Assembly (NCBI RefSeq): GCF_003253485.1
Contig: NZ_QKTX01000006.1
Location: 1 to 64,000 of the forward strand
Length of the DNA: 64,000 bases
From: Algoriphagus aquaeductus
Lineage (GTDB): Bacteria > Bacteroidota > Bacteroidia > Cytophagales > Cyclobacteriaceae
Direction of reading: 5' to 3'
Below the pieces are notes generated by a model. That model worked only from the letters and a program-made list of their open reading frames with translations. It made no database searches and had not been told where the DNA came from. Made by a program: the position numbers and the translations under genes. Of the stretch, positions 26,176 through 35,859 are shown in pieces (position 1 is the stretch's first letter; each line of letters begins with the position of its first letter).

Positions 26176-28827
26176 ATGACAAGGATTCTTCGTCTCGCAT
26201 TGACACTTGTGATTTCTGCCTCCTTTTTCATGGCCAATGGACAGGGAATCCGTGGAAAAGTATCGACCCAAGAAGGGGAGCCTTTGGCTTATGCTTCTGT
26301 TTTTATCCGAAATCTGGAAGATGGTGTGCCCACCAATGAAAACGGTCTTTATGAATTTAAGCTGAAACCCGGCTTCTATGATGTGGTCGTTCAATATTTA
26401 GGATACAAATCCCAAATTCAGACGGTGCAGATTGAATCCTCCTGGGTAGATCTGAATTTCATCCTGGAACCACAGATCTACAACTTAAGGGAGGTAGAGG
26501 TCAGGGCTGGCGCTGAAGACCCGGCACTGACGATTATGCGCAAGGCCATTGCCAAGGCGAAATACCATCGTCTCCAGCTTCAGAAGTATGCGATGACCGT
26601 GTACTTAAAAGGTACCGGACAACTCACAGACGCTCCTTTTTTCCTCAAGAAAAAGCTGGAAGAAGAAGGGCTCAAGCTGAATGAGGCATATACCTCAGAA
26701 TCTGTATCGAGAATTACTTTTACTCTTCCGGACAAAGTGGAGGAAAAAGTAATTTCGATCCGAACCAACGGAGACAATCAAGGTACCTCTCCGGCACCCT
26801 ATATTCAGACTTCTTTTTATCAGGATCAGATCAATGAGATTGTCTCCCCACTTTCCCGATATGCCTTTCAATACTATCAATTCAAATACGAAGGAAGTTT
26901 TTTTGACCAGAATGTGATGGTCAGCAAAATTAAGGTGACGCCACGTTCAAGGGGAGAGCGGGTATTCGAAGGATACATCTACATCATCGAGGATCTTTGG
27001 GCGATCCATAGTCTTGACCTGAAAACTTCCCTTTTCGGATTTCAGATCCGTGCCAAACAGCAATATGCCCCCGTAGCCGATCATGTATGGATGCCCTTGA
27101 CCCATACCTATACCTTTGGTGGGAAAATCTTCGGTTTTGCAGGTGAGTTTCAGTATTTGGCTTCTACCCGTGAATATGAAGTCACCCTCAATCCCGACCT
27201 CGCCTACAAGCCCCAAATCATAGACGAGAAAATCCAGGAAGTTCCGGATAATGCAGCCAAGTTTTCCAAATCGGTTTCTGCCTTGGAGCAATTGGCAAGC
27301 GAAGAGCCCAAAACCAGAAAAGAATATAGAAAGCTCCTCAATGAGTATGAAAAAGAAGTCCTCAAAGAACAGGTTGAGGAGGATAAAAGGGATGTGATCT
27401 CCGAGCGAAGCTATAGCGTGGATTCTCTGGCTAAAAAGCGGGGCCTAAGCTATTGGGACAGTATCCGTCCGGTACCCCTCACGCTGAAAGAACTGGAAGG
27501 CTATAAACGGGATGATAGCCTTGCGGTGATTGAGGCGGCAAAAGTCAGTGAAGTAGATTCCATCGCGAAAAGGGCCCGAAAAAAATATCAGCCCTTGGAT
27601 TTTCTAAACGGAGCCTCTTACAGCTTTGGCAAAGGGGTTTCGTTGGGTTTCCGTGAAAACTGGACCAAGCTTTCCTTCAATACCGTGGAAGGCTGGAAAG
27701 TGGGGATGGCTCTTTTTTATCGAAAATACGAAGAAGTCAAACTGGCCGATTCGGTCAGCCGGCTTAGAAAAAGCTTCAATATTGAGCCCGAACTCCGCTA
27801 TGGGTTTTCCAGTCAGCGTTTATACACCAAAGTTGATTTTCGCTGGTCCCATACCCAGCCTACCTCCGGACAGACTTGGGGAATAGAAGGAGGTAGGTTT
27901 ATCCATCAATTTAATGCTGAAGATCCGATCCAGGAGCAAGTCAATGCTGCTTACTCACTTTTGGTGCGCAAAAATTACATGAAACTTTACGAGCAGGAAT
28001 ATGCCCGTGCGTATTGGTCCCATCGGGTCAATTACGGATTGACCTACCGGGTCAATTTCACCCTGGCTGAGCGACGTAACTTGGAGAATACCTCCAACTA
28101 CAGCATGTACAACAAACCCGAAAGAGTCTATACCTCCAATCGCCCGGAAAATGTGGAGGCTCGAGAAGATGCATTTTTCAGTCACCGAATTGCCAAACTT
28201 CATGGTTCGGTAGAATGGAGGCCCGGCTTGTCCTACACCATCCGAAATGGTCGAAAATCGCCCAATTATGAGCGCTCCCCCCTCATTACTTTTACGTATC
28301 AAAAAGCAATGCCCGGTTTGTGGGGATCTGATTTTGCGGCAGACTTTGACCAAATCGAAACCTCAATTCAACATGCCGTGAAATTTGCGGCGAGTGGCAA
28401 GCTGGACTTCAATGTCACCGGAGGCACGTTTCTAAATGCCAATCAGGTTTTCTTCCAAGACTTCAAGCACTTTGGAGGCAACCGAACCTTATTTTCCAAT
28501 ATGGGTGCCGCATCCAATTTCAGAGTGATGGACTACTATCGATACAGCACATCAGGCACGTATGTATCGGCGATAGCCCATTATCAGTTCAGGAAATTCC
28601 TGTTTACCCAGCTACCGATGCTTCGTTTTTCAGGAGTCAGGGAAAATGTCTTTGTCAATTACCTCAAGACCGAAAACTCCCCTCATTACACGGAGATCGG
28701 ATATTCACTGGATAATCTGTTCCGCTTTTTCCGGGTGGAATTTGCTGCGGGCTTCGAGAATGGGCAATTCCTTCGCGCTAGGCCACTCTTTGGAATCGCC
28801 ACCATTTTTAATGTGAATTTTGATTGA
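26176..28827 (+). CDS. DUF5686 outer-membrane protein with carboxypeptidase-regulatory-like domain
   Basis: 883 aa with a signal peptide of about 23 residues (ANG^Q). A CarboxypepD_reg-like beta-sandwich spans about 24-110 (GIRGKVSTQEGEPLAYASVFI, GYKSQI). The DUF5686 part follows from about 115 (VRAGAEDPALTIMRKAIAKA), then a long barrel-like C-terminal half. Length and order are typical of the family in Bacteroidota, which is thought to sit in the outer membrane; function unknown. Its last 20 bp overlap the end of the convergent lipoprotein gene. Confidence 0.87.
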   Translation: MTRILRLALTLVISASFFMANGQGIRGKVSTQEGEPLAYASVFIRNLEDGVPTNENGLYEFKLKPGFYDVVVQYLGYKSQIQTVQIESSWVDLNFILEPQIYNLREVEVRAGAEDPALTIMRKAIAKAKYHRLQLQKYAMTVYLKGTGQLTDAPFFLKKKLEEEGLKLNEAYTSESVSRITFTLPDKVEEKVISIRTNGDNQGTSPAPYIQTSFYQDQINEIVSPLSRYAFQYYQFKYEGSFFDQNVMVSKIKVTPRSRGERVFEGYIYIIEDLWAIHSLDLKTSLFGFQIRAKQQYAPVADHVWMPLTHTYTFGGKIFGFAGEFQYLASTREYEVTLNPDLAYKPQIIDEKIQEVPDNAAKFSKSVSALEQLASEEPKTRKEYRKLLNEYEKEVLKEQVEEDKRDVISERSYSVDSLAKKRGLSYWDSIRPVPLTLKELEGYKRDDSLAVIEAAKVSEVDSIAKRARKKYQPLDFLNGASYSFGKGVSLGFRENWTKLSFNTVEGWKVGMALFYRKYEEVKLADSVSRLRKSFNIEPELRYGFSSQRLYTKVDFRWSHTQPTSGQTWGIEGGRFIHQFNAEDPIQEQVNAAYSLLVRKNYMKLYEQEYARAYWSHRVNYGLTYRVNFTLAERRNLENTSNYSMYNKPERVYTSNRPENVEAREDAFFSHRIAKLHGSVEWRPGLSYTIRNGRKSPNYERSPLITFTYQKAMPGLWGSDFAADFDQIETSIQHAVKFAASGKLDFNVTGGTFLNANQVFFQDFKHFGGNRTLFSNMGAASNFRVMDYYRYSTSGTYVSAIAHYQFRKFLFTQLPMLRFSGVRENVFVNYLKTENSPHYTEIGYSLDNLFRFFRVEFAAGFENGQFLRARPLFGIATIFNVNFD

Positions 28828-29923
28828 TTTCCAACGGAAAACGATAAAACACTATTCGTGGATTTCTCTCCAAACCATTCGCCCTATCTCTAAGAATGGA
28901 ATAATACCGATCTCCTTTAATAGGCCTTGGAATCATTTCATCTGTCATCGCCTGATCAAATAATTTCCTTAAATGAATTAGGGGACGATTGGTTTCTAAA
29001 TCAATTACTATAAAATAGGAAGAATTGTCATATACAATTCGTAAAAACGCATGGCTATTTGACATCACCACTTGCCACATTCCCAGTTGAACTGTGTTGT
29101 CAAATCCAATGAAATGAAGTAGGTATTCTGGGGTCAATCGACCCTCCTGTTTTCTAAAAATCGTATCCGTGTCACTATGCGATGATATATCTCCCCGAAT
29201 GATTGGCATATAAAAAAGGGGAACACTGCCTACCCGACTTATTATCCTGGGGATTGGATGGATATTTGTGAAATTAGAATGGTAGCTGTAAAGTGGTCTT
29301 TCCCAGTTTTTAACTTCAAGGATATTGGGTTCAATTGAGCTTATCATCACCTCTCTAGAATACTCTTTTGTCCCATTTATTGTCTCCTGAACAATGAGTA
29401 GGGTATCATTATCGCTATAAAAAGAGATTGGATGACCCGGAAGCTTCCTGCTTGTTGATTCAAATTTTCCGTCAAGGCTATATGTCAGAATAACCATTTT
29501 TTGCCAATCTGCCACAAAGACAACATTTTCCTTTTCATCCAAGTGAATCGCATAGGGCATAATATATTCATCTGGACCCTCGCCAAACTCTCCGATTTTC
29601 AAGAGAACCATACCGTTGTTGTCAAATTTTAATAGGCCTTGTTTTCTGTCCAAAAGAAGGAAGAAGTTTTGCGAAAAAACCAAGTCTTGGATTAAGGTAA
29701 GGGGAGGGTTTCCAGGAACCTCAAGGTTTATAGAGTCGAGTAATTCAAAATCAAATTCTGGTGAATCGCCCTTCAAAAAGGCTGACTTGACTTCTATTAT
29801 CTTAGTAGAATCATAGGAAAAAGCTTTCTCTTTTTCCCCACAACTCTGTAGAAATATGATCAATAAAACGATTAGTTTTATGTGTGAATTTTGATCGTGG
29901 GCTATATTTGATTTAGTCAACAA
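28808..29923 (-). CDS. six-bladed beta-propeller lipoprotein, non-ATG start
   Basis: 371 aa as drawn, lipobox LQSC with Cys28. The IGEFGEGPDEYIMPYAIHLDE segment near 110-130 matches the GEGPNE signature of the propeller lipoproteins at 5770 and 7170, so it is a distant paralogue, but no Cys-rich peptide gene accompanies it. There is no in-frame ATG: TTG at 29923 or 29920 gives an odd polar N-terminus, while an ATA at 29881 would give the natural signal IKLIVLLIIFLQSC. ATA may be a mutated ATG or a rare start. Overlaps the DUF5686 gene tail-to-tail by 20 bp. Confidence 0.7.
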   Translation of the reverse strand: MLTKSNIAHDQNSHIKLIVLLIIFLQSCGEKEKAFSYDSTKIIEVKSAFLKGDSPEFDFELLDSINLEVPGNPPLTLIQDLVFSQNFFLLLDRKQGLLKFDNNGMVLLKIGEFGEGPDEYIMPYAIHLDEKENVVFVADWQKMVILTYSLDGKFESTSRKLPGHPISFYSDNDTLLIVQETINGTKEYSREVMISSIEPNILEVKNWERPLYSYHSNFTNIHPIPRIISRVGSVPLFYMPIIRGDISSHSDTDTIFRKQEGRLTPEYLLHFIGFDNTVQLGMWQVVMSNSHAFLRIVYDNSSYFIVIDLETNRPLIHLRKLFDQAMTDEMIPRPIKGDRYYSILRDRANGLERNPRIVFYRFPLEINQNSH

Positions 29924-30028
29924 TTTTTTAACAATCAGCTCTTCCCAGTAAACTTTGGCCTTTTAACCACCCCAAGGGTAAGTCATTACTTAGTCGCGAG
30001 AAGAAAGTATAAAACTGGAAACCCCAGC

Positions 30029-32206
30029 CTACACATTCCACCAATAGGTAAATTTCAGCACTACTGAACGATTCTTCACATTAAACGGTGCGGGCAGGTA
30101 ATTGTCAGTGTAGACCAAAAACAAATCGGAGGCAGGCTTAAACCGCCATTGAAACCGGGTATTCAGGTTAATATTATTGATCTGTTCGTTGTACTGAACA
30201 AAGGCTGTAAAAAACACCGTATTGGTCATGGTCACGTCCACCCGTGGGCCGACGAGCCAAAATCGGGTATCCCCCCAAGGTTGGGGTAGATTGATCTGAT
30301 TGAAATTGGTACTCAGGGCCAAACTCACATAAGGCTGGAATCGGTAACCAAAATCGGTCGTAAAATTGAACCGTTGCCCATCAGCAAAATATCCTCCCAC
30401 CCGTGAGGTGAAGGCGTAGGTAAAGAGGGACTGTGGTTTGCTCGAGTACTCCAATCCAAAGGCATTCCAAGTATGTTCGGTCCCGGAATCCAGAAATTTT
30501 CCTGAGAAATTGGTTGGGTCAAAGGGCCGCTGAAGCTTGACAAAATCATAGGCCACCCATCCCAAGAGATTGCTTTGGCTGCGAAAACGAACATTGTATG
30601 TCGCGTATGTGGTGTTGTCCGTCTGCTCTCCTCGGGTGTTGAAGAAAATTGATGTGTTGAAATCAGGACCGTGGCTCAAGATTTTCTCGCTTTTGGGAAA
30701 CCAGCGGTAGCCGATCATGGGACTGATTCGGTAGAACCCGTTTCGAGGCACAAAGCCCACTTCGGCTGTGTAGTTTTCAGACACATACTCGTGTTGCCAG
30801 TTCCAGGTCAGGTTGCCGCTGGCATATCTCAGATTGGCGGCATGTACCAATCCCCTACCCATATTTTCAGGTCCGAATGATTGGAGCAGCATGGCTTTTC
30901 CTGTCCACAGGTTATTGGCTGAAGCTAGATTGTATTCCAAGCCTACATTTCGGTTGAATTCAGCATAAACGGGTTTTCCGTCTGTCACCTGATCAGGATC
31001 GTATCGAAGGGATTGTTTATTGACCAATATCCCTCCGATATTGGATCTCGCTCCTACTTGGCGCTGAAGGGCCATCACGGTGAAGTTCTGTGCGGGGAGA
31101 GCCGATTCAGTTACTTCACCCGTCTGCATATTCATCGCACCGATTCTCCAGTCTTTATTCAACTTTCCACTAAGTCTGGCTCCAAATTGAATCGGCGCAT
31201 TGAGGCCGATTCTTCGGGAGAAAAATGGCCGGATCGTCGAATAGCCAAATCCTGCGAAAAGATCCCCGTTTTCCAAAAAGAACTGTCTTCTCTCCGGGAA
31301 AAAGAGTTCAAATCGATCCAAATTGGTCACTTGCCGATCCACCTCGACCTGGGAAAAATCCGGATTGACCGTCAAGTCAAGATTCATGGAGGAGGTGAGG
31401 GAAATTTTGGCATCCACCCCAACTTCCCGGCGATAGACTTCCTTGCCTTCTGCCTGATGGTTTTTGCTGACACCTCCCAACACATAAGGAATCACAGAAA
31501 TATTGGCTCCGGCATCAGGCGGAGGATTGTCCCACACCAGGGTGCCCGTGTAGGCAAGGGATGCAGATGGAAACTGTCGGGGTACAGGCGCCCAGCCGGA
31601 TTTTTCCGTGGTTTTTAGATCCAGTCGGGAAAAATTGATCCCCCATTCGGTAATGCCTTTCTTGTATCGGATGGATTTGAATGGGATCGCCGCTTCAAAA
31701 ATCCATTTGTCCTCGTAGTTTTTCACTTTGGATACCCACTTATTATCCCAACTCAGGTCTACAGCTCCACCATTGTACATCTGCCCGTCCCATTGGGCAC
31801 CTGCCGCATTTGCGCCAAAGGAAAATCCATTGGTCAGATCTTCAAAGGGATCCATGAAGAGCAGAAAGTTGTCATTTTTTCCGAATGAAAAATCCCGACG
31901 GAGCGACTCGACCATGTAGGGTCCATCTACTGCATGATGGTTGATGACGATCAGATAGAGGTGCTTGTCATCATAGGTCATCCGCACATCTGTCTTGACT
32001 TTGGCAAAACTGGTATCCATCGGAGTGATCATGAAAAAGTCCGTGGCCACTTCGGCATCTTCCCAGGCTTTTTCATCCATCACCCCGTCCACCCTAATTT
32101 CCGAGCTGGCTTTTTGGATGTGCAGGCGATAGGAGGCATTGATTTTTTGGGCAAAACCAACCGAGCAAACTAATAGATAGGCGATAAAACCTAGAAAGAA
32201 ACGCAT
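30029..32206 (-). CDS. CBM9-like domain plus DUF5916 outer-membrane barrel protein
   Basis: 725 aa with signal peptide (VGFA^Q, about 19 residues). A carbohydrate-binding family 9-like beta-sandwich covers about 27-210 (IRVDGVMDEKAWEDAEVA is the family entry motif). The remaining DUF5916 region has alternating-strand barrel features and ends with the aromatic strand VLKFTYWWNV, as expected for an outer-membrane protein. It follows the TonB-receptor gene by 54 bp on the same strand and could share its transcript. Ligand unknown. Confidence 0.87.
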   Translation of the reverse strand: MRFFLGFIAYLLVCSVGFAQKINASYRLHIQKASSEIRVDGVMDEKAWEDAEVATDFFMITPMDTSFAKVKTDVRMTYDDKHLYLIVINHHAVDGPYMVESLRRDFSFGKNDNFLLFMDPFEDLTNGFSFGANAAGAQWDGQMYNGGAVDLSWDNKWVSKVKNYEDKWIFEAAIPFKSIRYKKGITEWGINFSRLDLKTTEKSGWAPVPRQFPSASLAYTGTLVWDNPPPDAGANISVIPYVLGGVSKNHQAEGKEVYRREVGVDAKISLTSSMNLDLTVNPDFSQVEVDRQVTNLDRFELFFPERRQFFLENGDLFAGFGYSTIRPFFSRRIGLNAPIQFGARLSGKLNKDWRIGAMNMQTGEVTESALPAQNFTVMALQRQVGARSNIGGILVNKQSLRYDPDQVTDGKPVYAEFNRNVGLEYNLASANNLWTGKAMLLQSFGPENMGRGLVHAANLRYASGNLTWNWQHEYVSENYTAEVGFVPRNGFYRISPMIGYRWFPKSEKILSHGPDFNTSIFFNTRGEQTDNTTYATYNVRFRSQSNLLGWVAYDFVKLQRPFDPTNFSGKFLDSGTEHTWNAFGLEYSSKPQSLFTYAFTSRVGGYFADGQRFNFTTDFGYRFQPYVSLALSTNFNQINLPQPWGDTRFWLVGPRVDVTMTNTVFFTAFVQYNEQINNINLNTRFQWRFKPASDLFLVYTDNYLPAPFNVKNRSVVLKFTYWWNV

Positions 32207-32260
32207 ACTGGGAGTGATCTGTTTGGGAAGGGCCTTGAAGCTGGGCTTCCGGTTGGGTGA

Positions 32261-34654
32261 TTATTGCTTGATTCGATAAGCAAAGGTAAGGTTAGTCTGT
32301 CTCCGGATCATCTGGGATTCACCGATGGTGAGGAAGTTAAACCCCTCTGTGATGTACCGGTTGATTCGCGTATTGAATACATCCGTAATGTTAAGGATTA
32401 AAGTCCCTCTTTCCTGAAGGACCCGCTTGCTTGCCGAAAGGTCCATGAAGAAGATTCCTTTCCGTACACCCTGGGCGGTTCGTTGACGGGCTTCATAATT
32501 TGCTCTGGCTTGAATATCCCATCCATTTCCAAAGGTAAATCGGGAAGTCTGTCTGAATAACCAAGAGTAGGTGGTTCGGATTTCTGGCTGACCGATATTG
32601 CTCGCATCGATGCGTGCATGGAAGAAATTGGCATTGAAGTCCAGTTTCCACCATTCTGTAGGGCGGTAATCTCCACTGAATTCCACCCCGTAGGATTTTT
32701 CACCAGTCAGATTGAAAGGGGCTGTTTCGGAGAATCCGTTATCGTTGACCCGGCGGATTCGCTCGATTTTATCCACGGTGTTTCGGAAATAGACGGTCGA
32801 GAAGACCGTGGCTCTGTCGAAGTACTTGATGTGTCCCAACTCAAAAGCATCGGTAAATTCCGGGTCCAAATCGGGATTTCCGCTGAAGAAATTTCGTTGA
32901 TCTGACAGCGTCACATAGGGGCTCAGATCGTTGTAAACAGGTCTTCTCACTCTTCGGCTGTAGCTGAGTTGGAAGGCGTTCTCCTCCGTAATATTATAAG
33001 TCAAATGTGCACTTGGGAAGAGATTGGTGTATTTTCGGGGATTTTGGACATTGGTTTCCACCAAGATGGTATTGACATCGGTATGCTCTGCTCTCAGGCC
33101 GGCTTGATAGCTCCATTTGCCGGTTTCATTTCCTACAATCCCGTAGGCTGCCAGGATATTTTCGTCATAGAGAAAAATATTGTCCAATCCGGGAATAGTC
33201 ACAAAGTCCCCCGACTCATTTTTTTCCTGCACGAGGTAGTCATTTTCCATTTCCCGGAAGCTGGTTCTCAAGCCGGTTTCGAATTTACCTTTACTCGCAA
33301 AGGGTTTGACATAGTCCATTTGGAGTAGATATTGATTTTCATATTCATCATTCAAGGAAGTTTGAACCAGATCTTTTGCCGGAACAGCGGTGCCTTGAGG
33401 AGTGAAGGAATATTCGGTGTAGATCTGATCCGATCGCTCCCAATAGTTCAAATAGGTGAAGGAGGCAGTCAGCTCGTGCCCTTTTTTGCCAAAGTTTCGC
33501 TTGTAGTTGATGATGGCTTCTTTATTGGGTTCGTCCTCTGTTTCATCCTGACGGCGAAGGCTGTATCCCAGGTAATTGTTGGTCGTATTGAGGTAATCTT
33601 CGTAACGGATATCCAAGATTCGATGGGCATCACTTCTTCTCCAAAGGTAAGAAAGCGTCAGGATGCTGTTTTCGTTGAAGTAATAATCCAAGCCACCCCT
33701 GAGGTTGTTATTCAGCGTTTTGAGGTCCAGGGAATTGTTTTGAAGAAGGAGGGAAGTACTCCCGTCTTCATTGTATACTTCCTGGTACAGTTCACTGATT
33801 CCCGGTTGCCGACGGGTGGACAGTCCATAGTTAATAAACCAGTTGATCCGCTTGTGGCGATAGTTGAGATTGGTGGTAAAGCCTAAATTGAGCGGATAGC
33901 CCGTGATGACCTCAAAAGAGCCATTGAATCCTTGTTTACTGTCTTTTTTCAGGATGATGTTAATGACTCCAGCCATCCCTTCTGCTTCATATCTGGCAGA
34001 TGGATTGGTGATGACCTCCACGCGCTCGACCATATTGGCCGGAAGCTGCCTCAGTCCGCTGCTGCCTTTGAAGCTGACCAGTCCGGATGGCTTCCCGTCA
34101 ATCAAAATTCTAACATTGGTGGAGCCTCTCAACCGCACATTTCCTTCCGGGTCCACAGCTACAGAAGGCAGGTTCATCAGAATGTCAGAAGCATTTCCTC
34201 CGGCATTGGCGAGGTCTTTTCCCACATTGAAAATCCGCTTGTCCAGCGAAAGTTCCATGATGGTTTTTTCTCCCTGCACGACTACTTCATTGAGATCAGA
34301 AGCGGTGGTGGAAAGACTTTGGGAGCCAAGGTCTAGGATTGGATTCTCCCTTGTCAGTGAAAAAGCGGGAGTTTTCACTGCTTCATAACCCATAAATTCC
34401 ACCAAGGCATAAAATTTCCCCAATGGAAGATCAACCTGATACTTTCCGTTTTCGTCAGAAATACCTCCACCCACCAGGCTGTCTTTTTCGGTGTATACAC
34501 CTATGGTAGCAAAGGGAAGGGGATCGGTGCTGGTTTTATCCAAAATCACCCCTTTGATTCTTCCCCTTTGCTGAGCAAAAACGGGATTGATCATGGCGAG
34601 ATACAGTGGAATGAACCCAAAAAGGAGAATGAATTTTTGGAAATTAAGCTTCAT
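32261..34654 (-). CDS. TonB-dependent receptor with OMP_b-brl_3-type barrel
   Basis: 797 aa. Signal peptide ends near PVFA^Q (about 28); CarboxypepD_reg-like domain about 30-110 (GRIKGVILDKTSTDPLPFATI); plug about 125-235 (VVQGEKTIMELSLDKRIFNV, IRILIDGKPSG, VEVITNPSARYEAEGMAGVINIILKK); then the barrel. The plug wording is that of outer-membrane beta-barrel family 3 receptors rather than SusC. There is no SusD partner. Likely imports a metal chelate, peptide or other small nutrient; substrate unknown. Confidence 0.9.
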   Translation of the reverse strand: MKLNFQKFILLFGFIPLYLAMINPVFAQQRGRIKGVILDKTSTDPLPFATIGVYTEKDSLVGGGISDENGKYQVDLPLGKFYALVEFMGYEAVKTPAFSLTRENPILDLGSQSLSTTASDLNEVVVQGEKTIMELSLDKRIFNVGKDLANAGGNASDILMNLPSVAVDPEGNVRLRGSTNVRILIDGKPSGLVSFKGSSGLRQLPANMVERVEVITNPSARYEAEGMAGVINIILKKDSKQGFNGSFEVITGYPLNLGFTTNLNYRHKRINWFINYGLSTRRQPGISELYQEVYNEDGSTSLLLQNNSLDLKTLNNNLRGGLDYYFNENSILTLSYLWRRSDAHRILDIRYEDYLNTTNNYLGYSLRRQDETEDEPNKEAIINYKRNFGKKGHELTASFTYLNYWERSDQIYTEYSFTPQGTAVPAKDLVQTSLNDEYENQYLLQMDYVKPFASKGKFETGLRTSFREMENDYLVQEKNESGDFVTIPGLDNIFLYDENILAAYGIVGNETGKWSYQAGLRAEHTDVNTILVETNVQNPRKYTNLFPSAHLTYNITEENAFQLSYSRRVRRPVYNDLSPYVTLSDQRNFFSGNPDLDPEFTDAFELGHIKYFDRATVFSTVYFRNTVDKIERIRRVNDNGFSETAPFNLTGEKSYGVEFSGDYRPTEWWKLDFNANFFHARIDASNIGQPEIRTTYSWLFRQTSRFTFGNGWDIQARANYEARQRTAQGVRKGIFFMDLSASKRVLQERGTLILNITDVFNTRINRYITEGFNFLTIGESQMIRRQTNLTFAYRIKQ

Positions 34655-34752
34655 AGGTTTGGCTGGACTGGATTAATTCAGAATAAATCCTGCTTAATCG
34701 CCTGAAAAATAGAAGGAATTTACATTTTCCCCCTTCTGATTTTTACAAGTGG

Positions 34753-34790
34753 AAAAAAACAGGGTTCCAACCCTTGATCAGAACCCCGTG
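34753..34790 (-). terminator. intrinsic terminator of the antiporter transcript
   Basis: On the minus strand, stem CACGGGGTTC / GAACCCTG with one wobble position, then a run of T. Lies 20-60 bp after the antiporter stop. Confidence 0.75.
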
Positions 34791-34812
34791 ATAACATCCG
34801 TTTTATTTCACT

Positions 34813-35769
34813 TTACGACTCCATGCCCACCAAATATCCGGTGTAAAGCAAATATGAGCTTAATAACACAAATGCTTGCCATCTGTCGAGTCTGTGTTTT
34901 TTGCCAATAAACATGGCCATAAACAAGAAAATGGTGCCAATACAAAGGATGTAAATATCAGTATTGAAGGAAGTGGTGTAGGCCAGTGGTCTGATTAATC
35001 CACTTGCCCCGAGAATAAGCAGGATGTTGAAGATATTGGACCCGACGATGTTACCAATGGCGATATCTGCATTTCTCTTCATCGCCGCTACTACAGAAGT
35101 GGCCAATTCGGGAAGAGAGGTTCCTGCTGCCACAATGGTGAGTCCGATGATTTTTTCACTGACTCCAAGGGATTGGGCCATAGCTACCGCATTGTCCACG
35201 ACCAGTTTTCCACCGCCGACCAATCCTGCCAAGCCGATGATGATCAGCCCCCAGATTTTCAAAGTAGAATAATCTTTGGCTGCGACGACTTCTGCTTCGG
35301 GATCGCTTTTCAGTTGGGTAGCCACATAATACAAGAAGGCACAAAACAAAACCAAAAGGATGATTGCATCATATCGGGAAAGCTCCTCTGATTGTGCCAA
35401 GAAGTAATTATTTGCAAGAAAAAATAAAATAATAGCAGCTAGAAGAGAGAAGGGAATCTCTTTCCAAACGGTGCTGGACTGGACGGAAAGCGGTACAATA
35501 AGACCTGCAATCCCTAGAATCACGAAGAGGTTGAAATTGTTGGAACCGATGATATTGCCAAATACAATATCGGGATAGTTGCCGGAAGCCGCCACGGCAT
35601 TGACGACCAATTCAGGAGCTGAAGTACCAAATGCAACAATGGTAAGTCCGATCGCCAAATCCGATACATTATTTTTTTTGGCGAGCACAGATGCCCCATC
35701 TACCAGCCAATCGGCGCCTTTGACCAGTAATACCAGACCAATTGCAAGGAGAATAAGTTGGAGTACCAT
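34813..35769 (-). CDS. calcium/sodium antiporter (CaCA family, YrbG-like)
   Basis: 318 aa from the ATG at 35769; an upstream in-frame start at 35832 would add 21 hydrophilic residues before the first membrane helix and is less likely. About ten transmembrane helices. The two inverted alpha-repeats that form the ion path are plain: GTSAPELVVNAVAASG...GNIIGSN near 45-80 and AGTSLPELATSVVAA...GNIVGSN near 215-250. Inner-membrane exchange of Ca2+ for Na+. It follows the nucleosidase gene by about 90 bp on the same strand. Confidence 0.93.
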   Translation of the reverse strand: MVLQLILLAIGLVLLVKGADWLVDGASVLAKKNNVSDLAIGLTIVAFGTSAPELVVNAVAASGNYPDIVFGNIIGSNNFNLFVILGIAGLIVPLSVQSSTVWKEIPFSLLAAIILFFLANNYFLAQSEELSRYDAIILLVLFCAFLYYVATQLKSDPEAEVVAAKDYSTLKIWGLIIIGLAGLVGGGKLVVDNAVAMAQSLGVSEKIIGLTIVAAGTSLPELATSVVAAMKRNADIAIGNIVGSNIFNILLILGASGLIRPLAYTTSFNTDIYILCIGTIFLFMAMFIGKKHRLDRWQAFVLLSSYLLYTGYLVGMES

Positions 35770-35859
35770 AGGGAGTTTTGAGAAGAGAGTTTCTTGATTT
35801 TTCGAAAATTTACCTTTTGATAAATTCTTCAAAACTAGGATTAATTATTTGGAATTTGG

